Origin: a virus
Length of the DNA stretch: 40,732 nucleotides
Strand: one strand, 5' to 3'
IMG/VR virus record: IMGVR_UViG_3300034072_002233
Location: 1-40,732 of that record
Shown: in pieces, positions 36,391 through 40,732 of the stretch
Layout: each line of letters begins with the position of its first letter
Numbering within the stretch: the stretch's first letter is position 1
Notes under the pieces: generated by a model
Database searches by the model: none
What the model was told of the DNA's origin: nothing
Seen by the model: the letters and a program-made list of their open reading frames with translations, nothing else
Translations under genes and position numbers: made by a program

Positions 36391-38607
36391 ATGTCCGTTA
36401 CCACGATGACGATCGACGCGCTATGCGTCTCCCCCTTCAATTGCCGCACCAACGAAGCCGACGCCAATGCCGTCCAGGGCATGGCCGATTCCCTCGCCGC
36501 GCGCGGCCAGCTCTATCCGCTGGTCGTGCATCCCATGTCGTCCAAGCGGGCGAAGAAACCGAAATATGGCGCGCTCGCCGGCGGCCGCCGCTACCGCGCC
36601 TTCGCCAAGCTGATCGCCGAGGGCAAGCTGCCCGCCGACCATCCTATCGAGGTCATCGTCCGCGACATCACGGATGAGGGCGAACTGCGCGAACTGAGCC
36701 TGGCCGAGAACCTGGTGCGCCGCGAGCTGCGCGCCTATGAAGTCTATGCCGCTGTTGCGCGCGCCCATAATGGCGGCGCCGGCCGATCGCTAAAGGACAT
36801 CGCCGACACCAACGGCCAGACGGTAGAGACGGTGCGGCAGTGGCTGCGCCTCGGCAATCTTCACCCCACCATCTTCGCTGCGCTGGAAGCTGGCGAGATC
36901 ACGCGCGAGCAGGCGAAGGCGCTCGGCGCCACCGAGGATGTCGCGCTTCAGCTGCACGTCTTCGAACAGATTGCGCGCTATGACGCGAACGACTGGCGCC
37001 GCGGCCCGGCGGAGATCCGCAAGCTGATGAAGATCGGCGATCGCGAGCTGGAGAAGATGCTCCGCTTCGTCGGCGAGGAAGCCTATCACCACGCTGGCGG
37101 TCGCTATGAGCTCGACCTGTTCGCCGACGATGCACAGCAGCGCGGCCGCGTCACCGACGAAGGCCTGCTGCTGCAGCTCGCCGACGAAAAGCTGGATGCG
37201 ATCCGCACCCGCGTCCGCCGCCAGACCGGCCGCGAGATCCGTTTCGAAACGCAGCCGCCGCAGCTGACGATCAGCGGCTATAACCAGGGCGAGGATCGCA
37301 GCCTGGAAATCATCGCGCAGGCGCAGCCGGCCGACGCGGCCGATGCGCAGTGGATCGCCCATGTCCGCTACGAGATGGCGCTGCACGAAGCGCGCGCCGA
37401 AGCGGCGCTGGCCGACGAGGAATTGTCGGACGATATCCGCGCCCACATCATCGCCGCGATCGACGAGGTCTATGAGCCGCTGGAAAACGAGCTGGCCTAT
37501 CTCGAAGATCGCATGACGATCGACCTGCCGGCGGGCCAGGTCTTCGCCACCCTGATCGTCGATGCCGATGCCAATGCGCAGCTGCGCTTCTGGTGGGCCG
37601 ACCGCAAGGCCAAGGCCAAGGCGGAAGCCGCCGCCCGCAAGCTGCCCGACGCGCCCGCGCCCCGGCCGGTGTCGGCCGGACCAATCGGCACGGCGCAGGC
37701 CGGCGCCGACGCACCGCGCCCGATCGTCCAGCCCGGCGCCGCCATCAACACGGGCGCCGGCTATGACCAGCGCGCAAAGGCCGACGCGCTGATCCGCGAC
37801 GAACAGGGGCTGACCGCCGACGGCGTCCAGATCATGCGCTCGATCCGCCGCGAGACGCTGCGCGCGGCCATGCTCAACGAAGCGTGGTCGGCCTGTACGC
37901 GCCGTGGCACCAGCGTTGCGCTCGACTATCTGCTCTGGTCGCTGATGCGCGATCGCGTCACCAACGCGGATCTGGCAAGCACCCGGTCGGAGGATCGCGG
38001 CCTGCTGGGCTTTGCCTATGTCCATGCCCCGCTGATCATCGGCGCGGGCGATCATCTCCAGCGCACCGAAGCGCACAAGATATGGCGTGCGGCCGTCGAT
38101 CGGTTGAAGGATCATCCCTCGGTCGCCGACAAGGATCTCGTCCAGGCATTCGACGCCTTCCGGGCAGAGGACTGGGCATGGAAACAGGAGGTGGCGGCGA
38201 TCGTCGCCGGCTGCGCCCTGGTCCGCTCCGCCAATGCCGCCGGCTACGAGGTGGAACTGCACGATCATATCGCGTTGCTGACCGGCTATGACGATCCGTT
38301 CAAGCTACGCGGCCTCGTCGAACCGACCGAGGAGCTGCTCGACCTACTGCCTAAGGCCAAGCAGCTGGAGCTGGTCCATCCCCATGTCAGCAACGGCGAA
38401 TATCTCGCCCTGGAAAAGCTGAAGGCGGCCGAATTGGTTGGGCCCGTCACCCGCGCGCTGAAGAAGGCCGCCGGCTGGGTCCACCCCATGCTGCAGTTCA
38501 GGCCGCGCCTCGCGGCTGTCGCCATCCGCGTGCCGACCTGCGCCACCCACATCGTCTCCACCGCCTATGAGGAGGCCGCGGCCGAAGCCACGGAAGAAGC
38601 CGCATGA
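36391..38607 (+). CDS. Large ParB-family DNA-binding protein
   Basis: This 738-residue protein has the ParB N-terminal domain: GGRRYRA at 64-70 (the CTP-binding GxRR motif), ENLVRRELRAYE at 106-117, and a helix-turn-helix at about 130-155 (SLKDIADTNGQTVETVRQWLRL). The remaining 580 residues are mostly helical, with an Ala/Pro-rich linker near 405-455, and I recognise no further domain. The ATG at 36391 is set by AGGAG 7 nt upstream; a GTG at 36157 would add 78 residues. There is no parA in the window. Similar large ParB proteins are found on alphaproteobacterial plasmids and prophages. Roles may include regulation, DNA compaction or segregation. Confidence 0.85.
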   Translation: MSVTTMTIDALCVSPFNCRTNEADANAVQGMADSLAARGQLYPLVVHPMSSKRAKKPKYGALAGGRRYRAFAKLIAEGKLPADHPIEVIVRDITDEGELRELSLAENLVRRELRAYEVYAAVARAHNGGAGRSLKDIADTNGQTVETVRQWLRLGNLHPTIFAALEAGEITREQAKALGATEDVALQLHVFEQIARYDANDWRRGPAEIRKLMKIGDRELEKMLRFVGEEAYHHAGGRYELDLFADDAQQRGRVTDEGLLLQLADEKLDAIRTRVRRQTGREIRFETQPPQLTISGYNQGEDRSLEIIAQAQPADAADAQWIAHVRYEMALHEARAEAALADEELSDDIRAHIIAAIDEVYEPLENELAYLEDRMTIDLPAGQVFATLIVDADANAQLRFWWADRKAKAKAEAAARKLPDAPAPRPVSAGPIGTAQAGADAPRPIVQPGAAINTGAGYDQRAKADALIRDEQGLTADGVQIMRSIRRETLRAAMLNEAWSACTRRGTSVALDYLLWSLMRDRVTNADLASTRSEDRGLLGFAYVHAPLIIGAGDHLQRTEAHKIWRAAVDRLKDHPSVADKDLVQAFDAFRAEDWAWKQEVAAIVAGCALVRSANAAGYEVELHDHIALLTGYDDPFKLRGLVEPTEELLDLLPKAKQLELVHPHVSNGEYLALEKLKAAELVGPVTRALKKAAGWVHPMLQFRPRLAAVAIRVPTCATHIVSTAYEEAAAEATEEAA

Positions 38608-38924
38608 GCAGCCTTTCCGACATCATGATCGCTATCATCCTGTCTCATCTGCCTCGACCGACTGAGGATTGGCAGGCTGGCGATCTCGCTATTTGCATCA
38701 GCATCGAGCGTTTCAGCGGCAATCCCGCCGATCCCAAGCTGGATGACATGCTTCGCGTGAAGCATGTCTGCGCTGGCGGACTGTTCCTGCACTTCGAAGG
38801 CAAGCCGGATGATATCCACTGGCTGGCCGCGAACTTCCGCAAGGTGAAGCCGGACAATGAGCCGGCCGCCGAAGAAGAATGGGTGCAGCAGCTGCAGAGC
38901 TTCCGCCGAAAGGAAGTCGCATGA
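38604..38924 (+). CDS. Hypothetical protein after ParB
   Basis: This 106-residue protein begins with an ATGA overlap. It has a helical start, then a beta-rich core (WQAGDLAICISIERF; LRVKHVCAGGLFLHFEGK; IHWLAANFRKVKPD) typical of a small barrel found in phage proteins that end in an acidic tail. Function unknown. Confidence 0.65.
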   Translation: MSSLSDIMIAIILSHLPRPTEDWQAGDLAICISIERFSGNPADPKLDDMLRVKHVCAGGLFLHFEGKPDDIHWLAANFRKVKPDNEPAAEEEWVQQLQSFRRKEVA

Positions 38925-39145
38925 GCGTCCACGCCCTGCAGCTGCAGATCGAACGCGAGGCGAAAGCCTGGGGCGACCGGCGCGCAATCGCCAAGCAGTC
39001 CGTCTCCACCACACCGGTACCGAGCATCCGGGGCGACACCGTCCCGGCACCGGCACCCGGCCTTCAGCCGGTCTATCGCGATCCCTGTTTCCGGTGCGGC
39101 GTGCGCGGCGACATCGGCTGCGATCACAGGGGCAAGGCGGCATGA
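38921..39145 (+). CDS. Small zinc-finger-like protein
   Basis: This 74-residue protein has a helical start (HALQLQIEREAKAWGDRRAIAKQS), a Pro-rich middle and a C-terminal CFRCG-x6-CDH motif that could bind zinc. ATGA overlaps on both sides. Function unknown. Confidence 0.6.
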   Translation: MSVHALQLQIEREAKAWGDRRAIAKQSVSTTPVPSIRGDTVPAPAPGLQPVYRDPCFRCGVRGDIGCDHRGKAA

Positions 39146-39675
39146 GGATCCTGCCGATCAGCCTTACCGAACCGGCATTGGCCCGTGTACGCGGCCTGCG
39201 CCAGACCGTGATCCGTCGCCCGGGAGAACTTCTCGCCCGGTGCCGCGCCGGCGATCGCCTGTGGGTGCGCGAGCCCTTCCATCTGCCGGTCGCGTTCGAC
39301 GGGTTCTCGCCCAGCCAGGCAGTCGAACGCTTCGCGAAGATCGCCTATGCCATCGACGGCGTGCCGGACGGCTTCGGTCGCCGGCGCTTCGCCCGCACGC
39401 TGCCGCGCGATTGTCACCGAATGCACCTGGTGCTGACCGAGGTGACGACCGGCTGGCTGCAGGACGTCAGCGATGAGGAGATCCAGCGGGATCATGGCCT
39501 GGCCGATCGCGTTGCCTTCGCCGCCAGCTGGAACGAGGTCGAGGCCGCCAACAGCATTGCCGGCACGCCGACCAGTTGGGCCGACAATCCGCGCGTCACC
39601 ATCCTGCGTTTCCAGCCCGTCTTCAACCCGATCGCCGACGCCGACTTCGCCAACCGCGAAAAGGCGGCGGCGTAA
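39142..39675 (+). CDS. ASCH/PUA-like phage protein
   Basis: This 177-residue protein shows the pattern of phage ASCH-like proteins: CRAGDRLWVREPF, then HRMHLVLTEVTTGWLQDVSDEEIQRDHG, and near the end SWADNPRVTILRFQPVF. ASCH domains are related to PUA folds and bind RNA or modified nucleosides. The usual Lys-x-x-Arg entry is replaced by VIRRPG. The start is set by ATGA. Confidence 0.72.
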   Translation: MRILPISLTEPALARVRGLRQTVIRRPGELLARCRAGDRLWVREPFHLPVAFDGFSPSQAVERFAKIAYAIDGVPDGFGRRRFARTLPRDCHRMHLVLTEVTTGWLQDVSDEEIQRDHGLADRVAFAASWNEVEAANSIAGTPTSWADNPRVTILRFQPVFNPIADADFANREKAAA

Positions 39676-40019
39676 TGAGGCGTATCCCTCTCATCTGGCG
39701 CGACGAGCAGGTCGGCACCATCGAAGTGCCGGATAGCTTCCGCATGCCGATCACCCAGGCGGAGCTGGATGCTATCCCCACCGCCTTTTTCGTCCGGTCG
39801 CGATCCTGGCTCTTCGATGTCAGGCAGGGCGACGTCGTCCTTCAGCTGCGCGGCGATGCTGGCCGTGAAGAAGTGGTGGCTGTGGCGTCCCACCGGATCG
39901 GTCCGGGCGACATCGGCTGCATCGTGAGCTTCGTCGCGGGCGCGGGTCATGAAGATGTCCAGGCCGATGAAGAGATGATCGCGCTGGCGGACCAGCTGCT
40001 GAAGGAACAGCGCGGATGA
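39675..40019 (+). CDS. Hypothetical early protein
   Basis: This 114-residue protein starts at a TAATG junction. It has strands at the N-terminus (RIPLIWRDEQVGTIEVPDSFRMPITQAEL) and in the middle (GDVVLQLRGDAGREEVVAVASHRIG) and an acidic helical end (ADEEMIALADQLLKEQRG). Not recognised. Confidence 0.6.
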   Translation: MRRIPLIWRDEQVGTIEVPDSFRMPITQAELDAIPTAFFVRSRSWLFDVRQGDVVLQLRGDAGREEVVAVASHRIGPGDIGCIVSFVAGAGHEDVQADEEMIALADQLLKEQRG

Positions 40020-40240
40020 GCCTGGAATATATCCGCCAGGCGTACAGCGTCCCTGCTTATCCAGGAAAACGGGTCTGCTATACCGGGGGTGACGAGCCTC
40101 GCCTCGGCACTATCGATGGGGCCAGCGGGGCTCATCTTCTCATCCGGCTCGACGGCATGCGTGACGCGCTGCCTTATCATGCCACCTGGGAGATCGAGTA
40201 TCTCGATCCGGCAGCGGCGGAGGGCGACGATGCCCTGTGA
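40016..40240 (+). CDS. Conserved small phage protein (MSLEYIR type)
   Basis: This 74-residue protein is one of a common phage type: MSLEYIRQAYSVPAYPGKRVCYTG, GTIDGASGAHLLIRLDG, YHATWEIEYLDP. It looks like a small beta barrel. Many proteobacterial phages carry it early; its role is not known. ATGA sets the start. Confidence 0.72.
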   Translation: MSLEYIRQAYSVPAYPGKRVCYTGGDEPRLGTIDGASGAHLLIRLDGMRDALPYHATWEIEYLDPAAAEGDDAL

Positions 40241-40508
40241 AGTCGTGACCATGCCGACGGGCGGACGAGCGATCGTCTGCTCGACCGGTCCCCGCAAGCG
40301 CTGCGCCTGCGGTCGGCCGGCGCCGTTCCTCTGTGACTGGAAGGTGCCCACACGCCGCAGCGGCACCTGTGACGCACCGATCTGCGCGACCTGCGCGACG
40401 TCTCCGGCCCAAGAAAAACACCTCTGCGGCACTCATGCCCGCGCCTTCCAGGCTTGGCAGGTCACACACCCCGTCCAGGCCGCAGCTCTTCAAGGGAAAA
40501 CTTCATGA
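40230..40508 (+). CDS. Cys-rich zinc-binding phage protein
   Basis: This 92-residue protein has CACGRPAPFLCDW, CDAPICATCA and HLCGTHARAFQAW, a set of Cys/His pairs for one or two zinc ions and a common pattern in phage early proteins. It overlaps the previous gene by 11 bp and the AlpA gene by 4 bp. Function unknown. Confidence 0.72.
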   Translation: MPCEVVTMPTGGRAIVCSTGPRKRCACGRPAPFLCDWKVPTRRSGTCDAPICATCATSPAQEKHLCGTHARAFQAWQVTHPVQAAALQGKTS

Positions 40509-40732
40509 ACGCGCAGCCCGTGCAGACGGCCGAGATCTCGGCCGATGACCGTTACCTCACGCTTCCCCAGGTCAAGGAGCGCGTGCCGAAGGGGACGACC
40601 ACGATCTACCGCTGGATCAAGCAGGGCCGATTCCCGCGCCCCTATTCGATCGGGCCGGGCTCCGTCGCCTGGCTGGAGCGCGAAATCCTCGCCTGGATGG
40701 CCAGCCATCAGAAAGCCGCAACCAACCACTGA
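40505..40732 (+). CDS. alpA: AlpA-family regulator / excisionase
   Basis: This 75-residue protein matches the AlpA family of small winged-helix proteins: YLTLPQVKERVPKGTTTIYRWIKQGRFPRPYSIGPGSVAWLEREILAWMASH. AlpA proteins turn on integrase genes or act as excision factors in P4-like elements. It ends exactly at the last base of the window. If the ends join, int1 follows without a gap, a usual partner for alpA. Confidence 0.9.
   Translation: MNAQPVQTAEISADDRYLTLPQVKERVPKGTTTIYRWIKQGRFPRPYSIGPGSVAWLEREILAWMASHQKAATNH

Noticed and set aside
36790-38268. Minus-strand open frame of 492 codons within the ParB-family gene
   Set aside because: Antisense shadow of a protein with clear ParB motifs.
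1-40732. tRNA or other RNA genes, including an integration-site tRNA
   Set aside because: I saw no cloverleaf with a T-loop consensus on reading both strands; a dedicated scan would be needed to exclude one.

Overview
The window is 40.7 kb of GC-rich DNA carrying an essentially complete HK97-type, siphovirus-like temperate phage. The host is most likely a sphingomonad or related alphaproteobacterium. That is inferred from the GapR (DUF2312) homologue, the high density of GATC, the GIGHNGGPPL-type motif in the large terminase and the general character of the accessory proteins; no host marker gene is present.

Layout. A CI/Cro-type switch lies at about 31.84-31.94 kb. Leftward from it, on the minus strand, run a short XRE repressor, a block of small regulatory and unknown genes (about 26.6-31.4 kb, including a DUF3164 protein and two LexA-like winged-helix paralogues), the packaging genes (HNH nuclease, small and large terminase), the head genes (portal, protease, capsid, connectors), the tail genes (DUF3168 terminator, tube, frameshifted chaperone, tape measure, hub and NlpC/P60-like tip proteins, and two SGNH-hydrolase tail proteins) and the lysis genes (holin, GH108 endolysin). 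Beyond lysis lie a P4-type integrase and an overlapping com-dam pair. Rightward from the switch, on the plus strand, runs a long early operon of about 20 tiny, translationally coupled genes: Cro-like regulator, Cys-rich regulator, GapR, a 738-residue ParB-family protein, ASCH-like protein, zinc ribbons, AlpA. It reaches the last base of the window. At the left edge a second P4-type integrase and a replication-initiator-like winged-helix gene run in the same direction and end at a hairpin cluster that faces the end of dam.

Joined end to start, the window becomes a clean bipolar circle: early operon 31.9 kb through 40.7/1 to 2.0 kb, late operon 31.8 to 2.1 kb, divergent at the switch and convergent at terminators near 2.1 kb. 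So the window could be the whole genome of a circularising phage or phage-plasmid, or a prophage trimmed at gene edges. I cannot decide between these from the sequence alone.

The most interesting points are: the two integrases plus a rep-like gene; the Mu-style com-dam overlap; a canonical AAACCCT slippery site in the tail chaperone; three plus-strand small genes placed against the late operon (4541, 5977 and 17042), of which the last sits in the slot used by HK97 gp15; a 12-bp operator-like repeat shared by the repressor and an isolated small gene; paired GGTCCGGACC palindromes ahead of the orphan ParB; and two paralogous LexA-like genes with a conserved 40-bp leader. Most accessory proteins have no function I can name.
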